Positions 36,164 through 44,490 of a DNA stretch of 64,000 nucleotides are shown piece by piece. Position numbers and translations under genes: made by a program. The notes under the pieces are model-generated. The model was not told the DNA's origin. It saw only the letters and a program-made list of their open reading frames with translations, and did not search any database. This DNA is from Oligoflexales bacterium (GTDB lineage: Bacteria > Bdellovibrionota_B > Oligoflexia > Oligoflexales > JALZUQ01), in NCBI GenBank assembly GCA_023301465.1, contig JALZUQ010000008.1, forward strand, positions 1 to 64,000, in the 5' to 3' direction. The first letter of the stretch is position 1; every line of letters starts with the position of its first letter.

Positions 36164-36818
36164 AAGCTGGGAAATCATTCAAACACAACTGAGTGATCAA
36201 CGGCGAAAAAAGCTAGAAGCGGTTGCTTCACGAAGAACGGACTACCTCACTGTTGTCCTTCAAGGCATTCATGACCCTCATAATGTCAGTGCGTGTATTC
36301 GATCTGCTGAAGCTCTTGGCATTCAAAACATTCATATTATCCCTCCACCAGAATCCAGCAAAAGCTACAAAGCGACTACACCTGCTAAAGGTGCTCGTGA
36401 CTGGGTTGATATTAATCGTTATCGCTCTATTCAAGAGTGTGCTGATACTCTCAAAGAAAAGGGCTACCGATTGATGGGAGCGTACCCTCCATCACAACGT
36501 ACTGTTTCTCTTGCACAGATAGGTGTAAACAAACCAGTAGCTGTGGTTTTTGGCAATGAACATGCTGGCCTAGACCCCAGCTGGGCTGAGATACTTGACG
36601 GGGTATTTACAATCCCAATGTACGGAATGGTAGAAAGTTTTAATATTTCTGTTGCTGCTGCAATTTCACTATTTACCTTGCAACAAAAAGCTCTAAACCT
36701 TCTTGATAAAGATTTTTTTATACCTCAAGATCGCCAGCTAGAACTTTTGAATAAATGGGCTCTTAAACAACGTCGCCACTCTCAAAAGATCATTACAGAA
36801 AAAACAAAGAACCCTTAG
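36138..36818 (+). CDS. trmH: TrmH-type tRNA/rRNA 2'-O-methyltransferase
   Basis: 226 residues of the SPOUT (SpoU/TrmH) superfamily. Motif 1 is HDPHNVSACIRSAEALG, motif 2 is VFGNEHAGLDPSW and motif 3 is IPMYGMVESFNISVAAAI, the knotted SAM-binding site. The N-terminal and C-terminal basic extensions match TrmH, which methylates Gm18 in tRNA, better than rRNA RlmB. The TTG start at 36138 has a weak SD; a start slightly downstream cannot be ruled out. Confidence 0.88.
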   Translation: MKKTDPHPKSWEIIQTQLSDQRRKKLEAVASRRTDYLTVVLQGIHDPHNVSACIRSAEALGIQNIHIIPPPESSKSYKATTPAKGARDWVDINRYRSIQECADTLKEKGYRLMGAYPPSQRTVSLAQIGVNKPVAVVFGNEHAGLDPSWAEILDGVFTIPMYGMVESFNISVAAAISLFTLQQKALNLLDKDFFIPQDRQLELLNKWALKQRRHSQKIITEKTKNP

Positions 36819-36946
36819 TATGTTATTTAGATAGTTTATGCATTCATGCCTAAAAGCATATTCAAAAACTTTTTATTATGAGTAGCTGAAAAAAATTCCA
36901 AAATATGACGTTCTACTACTACAACTCTTCGCTTTTAAAAAATTTA

Positions 36947-37612
36947 TTAATGAACAATTTTTAAATGAGGTTCTTTTTTCTTTGGAGCAAAAGGAGTCAT
37001 TAGTCTTTGAAATTTACCACTAGAATACAGGTAAGAAACAAGCATCGCAGCAAAATAAAGATATAAATGATTTGGCTCACCATTTAAAGCCTGAAGAACC
37101 GTCAATAAGATAAAAAACCCGACCAAAACTTTAGTTTGAATCGGCAGAACAAAACCAAAAAGAATTTTAGAATTTGGTTCCTTCACTACCATATACACAA
37201 GTAGTGCATCTACAAATGCATGAGGCCCAGTATAAAGACCACTTCCAGAAGAAAGTGGGATGAACTTTTGCAAGATCGCAGCAATAACACCTGCCCCTAT
37301 GGTGATAATTACCGCAAAACGAAAATACTCTTTAGACCCCCACACCCGTTCGTAATGAAGACCAAATAAATATAAAATCACACAACTAATCAAGAGCCTT
37401 AGTGCATTGCCTTCCACAAGAGGATAAGTAACCAATCTCCAGATCTCACCTGCAAAAATTTGCTCAGGAGAAAAAGCAGCTAATAATGGAATAGAAACGC
37501 CCAAAAAATTCTGGCCTACAGCATTTAATAAAAACATCGCGAATAAAGTAATAATCCAAGACTTAGATACTTTTCCAAGTCTATTCCAGCCATCTGAAAA
37601 ACTATCGAACAC
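36947..37612 (-). CDS. Rhomboid-like membrane protein without the catalytic serine
   Basis: 221 residues with six hydrophobic helices in the rhomboid arrangement. A first helix is followed by GEIWRLVTYPLVEG (the conserved WR of the L1 loop) and LYLFGLHYERVWG. Where active rhomboids have GxSG, this has GPHAF (near 133-137), so the catalytic serine is missing; a His is present in the last helices (NHLYLYF). It is therefore probably a pseudo-rhomboid of the DUF1751/derlin-like kind. GTG 37612 has GAGG 5 bases upstream. Confidence 0.7.
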   Translation of the reverse strand: MFDSFSDGWNRLGKVSKSWIITLFAMFLLNAVGQNFLGVSIPLLAAFSPEQIFAGEIWRLVTYPLVEGNALRLLISCVILYLFGLHYERVWGSKEYFRFAVIITIGAGVIAAILQKFIPLSSGSGLYTGPHAFVDALLVYMVVKEPNSKILFGFVLPIQTKVLVGFFILLTVLQALNGEPNHLYLYFAAMLVSYLYSSGKFQRLMTPFAPKKKEPHLKIVH

Positions 37613-37700
37613 AGCAACCTCGATTAAAAAGAGTTCAAATTGATAACTCTATGATATGTCAGTACGCCTGCTCATTACAATGAAGAGTTGAAGGTAAGCA

Positions 37701-39221
37701 TTAATGCAAGAACCCACGCTGACCTGTGAAATACATGGGAATCCCTTGCTGATCACAGACTTCAACAGATTCACTATCTCTTTTAGAGCCTCCCGGCTGA
37801 ACAATACCAGATACTCCATGTGATAACGCTAACTCCACGCAGTCTTTAAAGGGAAAGAACCCGTCACTTGCCATCACAGAGCCTTTAACGTCATGGCCAT
37901 GTTGAGCGGCTTTCTTGATGGCAATTTCAAGGGCATCAATACGACTCATTTGACCAGCCCCTACTCCGATCACCTGACCATGTTTTGCAAGAACAATTGC
38001 ATTAGATCTTACGTTTTTACAAACTTTAAACGAGAAGCTCATCTCCTCAAGTAGCTCAAGATTTGCTTTATGTTTTGGCGTTGATAACTCCCACTGAGAG
38101 TGATCTACCAAGTGATAGTTGTTTTCTTGCTTTAAAAAACCACCATCAATAGGCTTTGTTAACATCAATGCTTTAATAGGTGTTGCAACCGATGGAACTT
38201 TAAGAAGACGCATGTTCTTTTTTGACTTTAAGACTTCTAGAGCTTCTTCCTCAAACCCTAGGGCCGCTATACATTCTACAAACATGTTTTCTTTTATGTA
38301 TTCAGCGTTCTGTTTATTTAGAACAAAATTCATCGCAACAATCCCACCGAAAGCAGATTGAGGATCACCTAAGTGAGCCCTTTTAAAGATATCAAAATAC
38401 GACTCGGACTCAGATATACGGCTTGCACATCCACAAGGGTTGGTGTGCTTGATGACGGAGACAGAATCTTTTCCGTTAAGTTCACGCACAATTTGTATCG
38501 CAGCATCTAAATCTAAATAGTTATTATAGGACAAGGCTTTCCCAGCAATAAGAGGTGCCGCGGCAAGAGTGCCTTTTTTTAAAATTTGCAAAGAGGCTTT
38601 TTGACCGGGGTTTTCACCATAACGTAACGGTTTTGATCTTTCGTTTTGTCCTATATAAGAAGAAATTTCATGATCATAACTAGAAATCTCTGTAAATACT
38701 TTAACTGCTAGTTCAGATGGGACCGTAGGGTCATTTTTATTTTTTAGGTAGCTTATTACTTTAGAATAATCTGCTGGGTCCATTACCGGCAGACAATTTT
38801 TAAAATTCTTTGCAGCTGCACGCAGTAGTGTTGGACCACCTATGTCTATAAACTCTATTGCTTCAGATACAGGTAAGTTTTTTTCTTTTACTTGTTTTAC
38901 AAATGGATATAAATTTACAACCACCAGATCAATAGCATGAATATTTTGATCTTTAATGGTTTGTAGGTGATCTTTGTTTTCACGGTCAAATAAAATTCCA
39001 CCATGGATTTTTGGGTGAAGTGTTTTGACTCTTCCGCCTAAAATTTCTGGAGACCCTGTAAATTCGTCAACCGCAACAGATGGTATTGCATGTTCACGGA
39101 GAAACTTAGCAGTGCCACCGCTTGCAAGGATTTTAAACCCTAACGAAGAAAGGTTTTTTGCAAAATCTTCTAACCCACTTTTGTCAGATACCGAGATTAA
39201 CGCGAACTTTTGACCAGACAT
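37701..39221 (-). CDS. purH: Bifunctional AICAR transformylase/IMP cyclohydrolase
   Basis: About 506 residues. The N-terminal IMP cyclohydrolase domain begins FALISVSDKSGLEDFAKNL and has GGRVKTLHPKIHGGILFDR. The C-terminal transformylase domain has RYGENPGQKA, SVIKHTNPCGCA (with the catalytic Lys-His pair) and the late DGFFPFKDCVELA. It performs the last two steps of IMP synthesis. ATG 39221 has GGGGG 6 bases upstream; the open frame to 39266 is not needed. The family length is about 510-530. Confidence 0.97.
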   Translation of the reverse strand: MSGQKFALISVSDKSGLEDFAKNLSSLGFKILASGGTAKFLREHAIPSVAVDEFTGSPEILGGRVKTLHPKIHGGILFDRENKDHLQTIKDQNIHAIDLVVVNLYPFVKQVKEKNLPVSEAIEFIDIGGPTLLRAAAKNFKNCLPVMDPADYSKVISYLKNKNDPTVPSELAVKVFTEISSYDHEISSYIGQNERSKPLRYGENPGQKASLQILKKGTLAAAPLIAGKALSYNNYLDLDAAIQIVRELNGKDSVSVIKHTNPCGCASRISESESYFDIFKRAHLGDPQSAFGGIVAMNFVLNKQNAEYIKENMFVECIAALGFEEEALEVLKSKKNMRLLKVPSVATPIKALMLTKPIDGGFLKQENNYHLVDHSQWELSTPKHKANLELLEEMSFSFKVCKNVRSNAIVLAKHGQVIGVGAGQMSRIDALEIAIKKAAQHGHDVKGSVMASDGFFPFKDCVELALSHGVSGIVQPGGSKRDSESVEVCDQQGIPMYFTGQRGFLH

Positions 39222-39339
39222 GGCAGACCCCCTGAAATGAGCTGGTATTTTCGCCTTTCTCACCAAAAAATCAACGAGAAAGAGGCTTTGGTATGAATTC
39301 TACATTGCTGCGGATTAAATAAACACTTATTCTTAAAGA

Positions 39340-39651
39340 ATGGAAATTACTTTTAAATTAAATCAATACATCGAGTGCCTTGAGCCCCACATTAACCAGA
39401 GTCTTGACCTATCTACCGTCATGAGCCCATTTGAAATGCATTGCCCTTCTGTAAAGTCGGAATTTCTTCTACATGGTCATTTTTGTGATTGGTTAAACTC
39501 TCAGTACAAACCTGAAGACCGTTTGATGGTGTTTGATATTCTCGAACAGCTTGCGTTTTTGGGCTTTGATCCAGCGAATCAAATGGTGGAAAAATTACAC
39601 TTCTTGATTCAACGCCAAGTGGATATGGGCGAGTTCGATGCTACTGCTTAG
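39340..39651 (+). CDS. Small acidic cytoplasmic protein, unknown
   Basis: 103 residues, no signal peptide or membrane segment. It is mainly helical with conserved-looking segments HGHFCDWLNSQYKPEDRLMVFDILEQLAFLGFD. No family is recognised. The ATG has only a weak SD. It ends at the base next to the convergent smpB stop, so the two genes share no terminator space. Confidence 0.6.
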   Translation: MEITFKLNQYIECLEPHINQSLDLSTVMSPFEMHCPSVKSEFLLHGHFCDWLNSQYKPEDRLMVFDILEQLAFLGFDPANQMVEKLHFLIQRQVDMGEFDATA

Positions 39652-40101
39652 TTAGCGTTCTTTAAGGACTCGACGAAGCTTTTTGTTGACGTCTTTTTGC
39701 TTATTGGATTCTCGCTTATCAAACTGCTTTTTTCCTCTAGCAGTAGCGATTTCTACTTTAATACGACTGTCTTTAAAATACAGAGCAATAGGGATGACTG
39801 TCATCCCTTTTGAAGCCACAAGATGAGAAAGCTTTGCAATTTCTTTTTTGTGGAGAAGCAACCTTCGAGATCGTTTTTCTTCGTGATTATTACGGTTACC
39901 ATGGCTGAAATGTCCAATATGAACCTCTTTTAACCAAACATCAAAACCATCAAAATCTACCCAGCCATCTGTAAGATTGACCCTACCATCTCGTAAAGCT
40001 TTGACCTCAGTTCCCACCAAAGAGACACCAGCCTCTAATTTGTCAATGATTTCAAAATCATGGAATGCTTTTTTATTTTTAATGATTATCTTTACGCCCA
40101 T
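39652..40101 (-). CDS. smpB: SsrA-binding protein SmpB
   Basis: 149 residues with the family blocks NKKAFHDFEIIDKLEAGVSL, GTEVKALRDGRVNLTD and the basic C-terminal tail ARGKKQFDKRESNKQKD. SmpB carries tmRNA to stalled ribosomes in trans-translation. The length is normal. Its start lies only 27 bases from the divergent RluA-type gene, so its promoter must overlap that gene or its start. The tmRNA gene itself was not found here. Confidence 0.97.
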   Translation of the reverse strand: MGVKIIIKNKKAFHDFEIIDKLEAGVSLVGTEVKALRDGRVNLTDGWVDFDGFDVWLKEVHIGHFSHGNRNNHEEKRSRRLLLHKKEIAKLSHLVASKGMTVIPIALYFKDSRIKVEIATARGKKQFDKRESNKQKDVNKKLRRVLKER

Positions 40102-40128
40102 ACATATTCATAATATGTTTGAGACGAT

Positions 40129-41067
40129 ATGGCAAACACCGAACATCTGCGAACCCTTGGAGCTCCTGTCAAAGAAGAAGACATCGGGGTAAGAATCGAC
40201 CGTTATCTGGCAAAGAACTTTTTGTTCCTTAGCCGCTCTGGCTGGCAAAAACGCATCAAAAAAGGCGAGATCTACATTGATCAAAATGTAGCAAGACACC
40301 ACCAGACCCTCAAAGAGGGGTCACAGATATCCATGTACTATCCGCCTGAAAATGAACCAGATGTACAAACCCATTGCGATATCCTTTACCAAGATGATGA
40401 CATTGCAGTGCTCAACAAACCATCGGGCCTAGCCATGCACTGTCATGGAGCTTACTTCAAAAATACCGTCCACGAGTTTTTACAAACCAAATTTGGCCCT
40501 TCTTGGTCTGCTGTTCACCGCCTCGATGTTGAAACCAGTGGAGTTTTAATAACCGCCGGAACATTTGAAGCTCGTCAACACCTTTCACTTCAGTTTCAAA
40601 ACAATCAGATTCAAAAAAAATATGCAGCGGTTGTATTTAACCCCCACGATCAAATAAAGTGGCGAAACCACCAACCTCAAGCAAATCTTGTAAATAGCAA
40701 AATCAGAATAAAAAGATGGGTAGACCCAAAAGGTTTACCTTGCTCTACAAAATTTACAATGCTTCGAAAATCAAATTACGGTTTGGTTTTAGCAGAACCA
40801 AAAACTGGCCGAACCAATCAGATTAGGATTCATCTAGCTGCTGATGGAATGCATCTCGTCGGAGACAAACTTTATCATCCTAACGAAGATATTTTTTGTG
40901 ACTATCAAGATCATGGTTTCACGCAAAAAACTGAAGAAGCTGTCGTTTCAACTAGGCTGATGTTACATGCATGGCAGATCACATTCACCCACCCTACTAC
41001 AAAAGAAATAATGCGTTTGCATTGCCCTTTGCCTGAATCATTTAAATCTATCATAAAGAAAAGCTAA
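40129..41067 (+). CDS. RluA family pseudouridine synthase
   Basis: 312 residues. An N-terminal S4 RNA-binding domain (about 17-75, VRIDRYLAKNFLFLSRSGWQ) is followed by the catalytic domain with HRLDVETSGVL, whose Asp is the nucleophile, and the late KTGRTNQIRIHLA and KLYHP. It isomerises uridines in rRNA or tRNA. The exact target (RluC- or RluD-like) is not clear. Divergent from smpB with 27 bases between starts. Confidence 0.92.
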   Translation: MANTEHLRTLGAPVKEEDIGVRIDRYLAKNFLFLSRSGWQKRIKKGEIYIDQNVARHHQTLKEGSQISMYYPPENEPDVQTHCDILYQDDDIAVLNKPSGLAMHCHGAYFKNTVHEFLQTKFGPSWSAVHRLDVETSGVLITAGTFEARQHLSLQFQNNQIQKKYAAVVFNPHDQIKWRNHQPQANLVNSKIRIKRWVDPKGLPCSTKFTMLRKSNYGLVLAEPKTGRTNQIRIHLAADGMHLVGDKLYHPNEDIFCDYQDHGFTQKTEEAVVSTRLMLHAWQITFTHPTTKEIMRLHCPLPESFKSIIKKS

Positions 41068-41173
41068 TGGTTTACAAAGCTCCAGAACTTTTTACAGGCA
41101 GACTTGTTTCTTTCTACAATAAAAAAAATAAGCCATAATTTTATTATGAATTCACAGAGCAAGGCACAGAACA

Positions 41174-41668
41174 TTACACAAGACGTACATCTCCACGCTC
41201 ATCACAGTAAGCAACAATTGAAATAATATCGTAAGGAAGCTGTAAATTAAGATTTTTAATTTCATGAAGTTTATCATTGAGATATAAACTTAACACCATC
41301 TTATCCACCATCATTTTTTGCTTTTGATTTTTTTTAATCTGTGTAAAAAGCGAATCTAATTTTGCCAATTGACATAGTGCATATTTTTTATTTTTTTCAA
41401 GGAACTTCCAAAAACCTATCGTAGTATTGTTAATACTCATTTGCGTAGGTGGGTTTAAATCAAGGTATTTAACATATTCACCATCAAATTTTTCTTTTGA
41501 AAGAACCTCTAATACGCTTGGATAAACCTCGTAGGCAACTTCTAACAAACCTTGATAAAAATTATTAAGATAAACCTTTAAACCTGAAGCTCTATCTACG
41601 TCTTGCTCAAGAATACTGGTGTCTCTTGTCAAAATCACTCGACTAAGTTTTTGAATTTCATCTACCAT
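41174..41668 (-). CDS. bufC: BufC-like DUF2063 partner protein of bufferin biosynthesis
   Basis: 164 residues. The N-terminal part matches the DUF2063 domain (segment LKVYLNNFYQGLLEVAYEVYPSV, then LSKEKFDGEYVKYL), the partner that binds the RiPP leader and delivers it to the DUF692 oxidase. It is shorter than most HvfC/BufC proteins (about 250 residues), with a reduced C-terminal half. The ATG overlaps the oxidase stop by 11 bases, so the genes are coupled. Third gene of the precursor-oxidase-partner operon. Confidence 0.8.
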   Translation of the reverse strand: MVDEIQKLSRVILTRDTSILEQDVDRASGLKVYLNNFYQGLLEVAYEVYPSVLEVLSKEKFDGEYVKYLDLNPPTQMSINNTTIGFWKFLEKNKKYALCQLAKLDSLFTQIKKNQKQKMMVDKMVLSLYLNDKLHEIKNLNLQLPYDIISIVAYCDERGDVRLV

Positions 41669-42461
41669 TTAGTTTTCTTTTCACTCTTTGAATAACTTTG
41701 ACGGACTCTTCAAACTGAGGGACGTGGCTGTCTCTCTCATAACAAATTGGAATCCCTTGATACCCTCTGTTGACGATGCTTTCAACGATTTCATCTTTTG
41801 GTTCTGTGCCGTGAGTGTCTACCCAAAAATCTTCTAAAAGCTCTCCACCTGCGATATGGATCTGACCAATAAGATCCTTGGGGATTTTATCAAGATAAGA
41901 ACCATAGGGACTTTTGAAGTTTAGGTCATTCAAATCAATATTATTTAAATCTAATAAAACCTTTGATTCAACCTCAGTGCAAAGCTTTACTAAAAAGTCT
42001 GCTTCATGAATAGTAGAAGAATGGAATTGAATGTAACTAGTCAGGTTTTCAACATAAACAGACCTTTGAATAAAGGTGTGTATAGCACTTAAGCGTTCTT
42101 GGCACTTTTCTAAGTTTTTTTCATGAAGAGGAAATGGCAATAAGTCAAAATGAGAAATATTTTGATTTTTTTGAAAACATAAATGGTCTGAAACTACTCT
42201 TGGTTCTAACTCTTCTATTAATAGTTTGATTTTTTCGAGGTAATGATAATCAAGTGCATCATTACCAGCAATATTCATACCCACACAATGCAGATGAATT
42301 GGATAGTGCTTGCGAATAAGTTTGACCTTCTCGATTGTTTCTTGTTGATCAATAAGGTTTTCAGCAATCACCTCAAAAAAACCAATGTCAGGCCTTTTCT
42401 CTAAGATTTCATCAATGTATTGAATTCTTAAATTAAGCCCGACATCTGCTTGCTCAGACAA
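41658..42461 (-). CDS. bufB: BufB-like DUF692 multinuclear non-heme iron oxidase (MNIO)
   Basis: 267 residues, a TIM-barrel DUF692 protein. Conserved metal-site segments are visible: GFFEVIAEN, HLHCVGM (His58), VVSDHLCF (His93), DLLPFPL, YVENLTSY (Glu138), LLDLNNI, IHIAGG (His202), DTHG (Asp215, His217) and CYERD (Glu242). MNIOs use two or three irons to convert Cys residues of small precursor peptides to oxazolone/thiooxazole-type groups. TTG 42461 was preferred, with GGTGG 5 bases upstream, 1 base after the precursor stop; TTG 42473 is an alternative. It would act on the DUF2282 peptide encoded just upstream. Confidence 0.9.
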   Translation of the reverse strand: MSEQADVGLNLRIQYIDEILEKRPDIGFFEVIAENLIDQQETIEKVKLIRKHYPIHLHCVGMNIAGNDALDYHYLEKIKLLIEELEPRVVSDHLCFQKNQNISHFDLLPFPLHEKNLEKCQERLSAIHTFIQRSVYVENLTSYIQFHSSTIHEADFLVKLCTEVESKVLLDLNNIDLNDLNFKSPYGSYLDKIPKDLIGQIHIAGGELLEDFWVDTHGTEPKDEIVESIVNRGYQGIPICYERDSHVPQFEESVKVIQRVKRKLNGR

Positions 42462-42462
42462 A

Positions 42463-42786
42463 TTAACCACCAATAAACTTACTTGCTGGCTTTACTTTTT
42501 TGACAATCTTGCCATTTTTGACCATTTTTTTACCGCCAATGTCTTCACATAATGGACCATCTGGAAGGTATACCCACTCAGTAGGATCTAAATGCTTTGT
42601 AGCTTTACCTGAACAGGTATGTCTACCATCTGTCGACCCACAGTCATTATGACCAGCTTTTGCAACGCCTAAACACTTTACGACAGTAATTTTGTCTAAA
42701 CTTGCATTCATTGTTGATTGATTGCTCGGTGTTGTACAACCTAAAGCTGTTAGTAAACTACCTGCTACCATTAGTTTTCTTTTCAC
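42463..42786 (-). CDS. bufA: BufA-like DUF2282 RiPP precursor with lipobox
   Basis: 107 residues. The core has the DUF2282 pattern VVKCLGVAKAGHNDC (Cys38, Cys49), RHTCSG (Cys58) and DGPLC (Cys80), the four cysteines typical of bufferin precursors. Bufferins are copper-binding RiPPs that protect the cell from copper after DUF692 modification of their cysteines. Unusually the signal peptide ends in LLTALGC (Cys17), a lipoprotein box, so the mature peptide may be membrane-anchored instead of free in the periplasm. GTG 42786 has AAGGAG 7 bases upstream. First gene of the operon. Confidence 0.88.
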   Translation of the reverse strand: MKRKLMVAGSLLTALGCTTPSNQSTMNASLDKITVVKCLGVAKAGHNDCGSTDGRHTCSGKATKHLDPTEWVYLPDGPLCEDIGGKKMVKNGKIVKKVKPASKFIGG

Positions 42787-42960
42787 TTAAAGACTCCTTA
42801 AGAATTATTTCTATAAATATAACGTTTTACTTACTAGTATGATTGCAATTTATTTCAGATTTGCATAATGGTTGCGTTTCTTTTGTACAACAACATATTT
42901 ATACAGGCATGTATTCATTCGCTTTACTTAAAAAACATAAAACTTCAAAATTTTAGATCT

Positions 42961-43149
42961 TCACTTTAGACAACATAAAAGGGGATTTTTTTGATGATAG
43001 TTTTTGTACACTTTACTTAAGTAAACCACCACTAGGTAGCAAACAATATTAACCAAAACCAAGACTATAAGTATTTTCCATAAAAGCTTTATGGAGCCTA
43101 TAGAACAAAGAGTACAGAAACAAGTAAGCAACGCCCCAGCCAGTGACAT
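42961..43149 (-). CDS. Small cysteine-rich membrane protein, tentative
   Basis: 62 residues from ATG 43149 (weak SD GGG). The first half is hydrophobic with three cysteines (LLTCFCTLC, near 8-16), a second hydrophobic helix spans about 22-45, and the tail ends LLCCLK. The composition is that of a real small membrane protein, and the cysteines recall metal-transport peptides, but no family is recognised. It lies between the bufferin operon and the diguanylate cyclase on the same strand, 174 bases upstream of bufA. It could be a chance frame. Confidence 0.4.
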   Translation of the reverse strand: MSLAGALLTCFCTLCSIGSIKLLWKILIVLVLVNIVCYLVVVYLSKVYKNYHQKNPLLCCLK

Positions 43150-43175
43150 CACTAACCCGACAAAAGTTTATAAAA

Positions 43176-44336
43176 CTAGCTATTAGATACTGCCTTGAAC
43201 TCAGAATCAACTTTTTTTAAATTCTCTTTATCAAATGCCGTTTGGTTACGACCATTTTCTTTTGCTTGATACAAAAACTCATCTGCTCTTTGAATAATAG
43301 ATTTAAGATCATCAGTTGAGTCTTTTAGTTTTGAAACACCAATAGATGCTGTTACAAAAATCGTTTTTGAGTTGCCTTTGTCTAGTATTGTAATAGGATT
43401 TGTATGCATTTGTTGGTGAATTCTATTTACTACAGTATAAACAGCATCTTCGAATGAAATATCAGGCATAACAACAACAAACTCTTCACCACCGTACCTA
43501 CAAGCAATATCAATCGTTCTCACACTCTTGGTAAGTAATTGTCCAATATACTTTAGGATCTTATCTCCCTCAGCATGACCATAGTCATCATTAATTTGTT
43601 TGAAATAGTCTAGATCAAGAATTAAAACAGCGAGATTGCGTTTGTGTCTAATACACCTGTCAACTTCACGACCAGCCACATCAAAAAGGTAATGGCGGTT
43701 TTTGAGACCTGTAAGAGAGTCTGTGGTAGCTAGTTTTCTAATATAAGCTAAAGATCTACGGTTAGATAATTTCTGCTCAAATCTTAATTTTTCTTTTGCC
43801 AGCCTATTAATTTGCCCTGTCAAAGTAACCATTGCAAAACCAAAAAAGAAAGCCTGATTCGTCAAAAATGAGCTAAAAGGTAAAAATTGATCGAAATAAA
43901 TCAACGGAGCTAAGTATGCAACATACATAGCACTAATAAAAATCAAAGCATGATGGAATTTCCAAGTATAATTTACCGCTATAGCAGCCATCATCATACA
44001 AATAGCAATAAAGTATTGACTATTTGGACCTTCAATAATCCAGCATTTTATTGAAGTAACCAAAGCTGTAATAAAGGTTAATGTAAGAATAAGTTTAAAA
44101 TTATTTCGAGCTGCAAAGCTCTTCTTATATAACGTCAAGTACCATAAGAAAGCAGCAAAAATGATCGGTACTGCTCGTAACCCAGCTGTCAATAAAAGTA
44201 ATTCTTGTGGAAAAATAAACCAGTCTAAAACCCAAAAAATCGCAACATTAAAAACAATCAGGTAAGACCCAATTCTGAGCGTAGTAACATTCATGGTTGC
44301 TAAGTTTTTATCGAACGCATGTTGTTGATTATACAA
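43176..44336 (-). CDS. Membrane diguanylate cyclase (GGDEF)
   Basis: 386 residues from TTG 44336 (AGGAG 5 bases upstream); the frame stays open to 44426 without an SD. Six hydrophobic helices (about residues 20-180) form a MASE-like sensor region, followed by a GGDEF domain with active-site RYGGEEF and the metal-binding ILDLDYFKQINDDYGHAEGD. It makes cyclic di-GMP from GTP. No RxxD inhibitory site is evident before the GGEEF. Cyclic di-GMP controls the switch between lifestyles in Bdellovibrio. Confidence 0.93.
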   Translation of the reverse strand: MYNQQHAFDKNLATMNVTTLRIGSYLIVFNVAIFWVLDWFIFPQELLLLTAGLRAVPIIFAAFLWYLTLYKKSFAARNNFKLILTLTFITALVTSIKCWIIEGPNSQYFIAICMMMAAIAVNYTWKFHHALIFISAMYVAYLAPLIYFDQFLPFSSFLTNQAFFFGFAMVTLTGQINRLAKEKLRFEQKLSNRRSLAYIRKLATTDSLTGLKNRHYLFDVAGREVDRCIRHKRNLAVLILDLDYFKQINDDYGHAEGDKILKYIGQLLTKSVRTIDIACRYGGEEFVVVMPDISFEDAVYTVVNRIHQQMHTNPITILDKGNSKTIFVTASIGVSKLKDSTDDLKSIIQRADEFLYQAKENGRNQTAFDKENLKKVDSEFKAVSNS

Positions 44337-44490
44337 AAGAACTCCTACACCTAATTCGCCTACATCATAGTTTCTATCGGTATATTTTAAGCAAAAAAAA
44401 ATAATTTTATTTAGAACAAACCACAAAAACGTAAGGTCTTGAATTTACCTGATTATTTTAAGATAAAAACATAGAGAATTAGGTAAAAGT

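Noticed and set aside
36947-37612. Active rhomboid protease
   Set aside because: The GxSG serine motif is absent (GPHAF).
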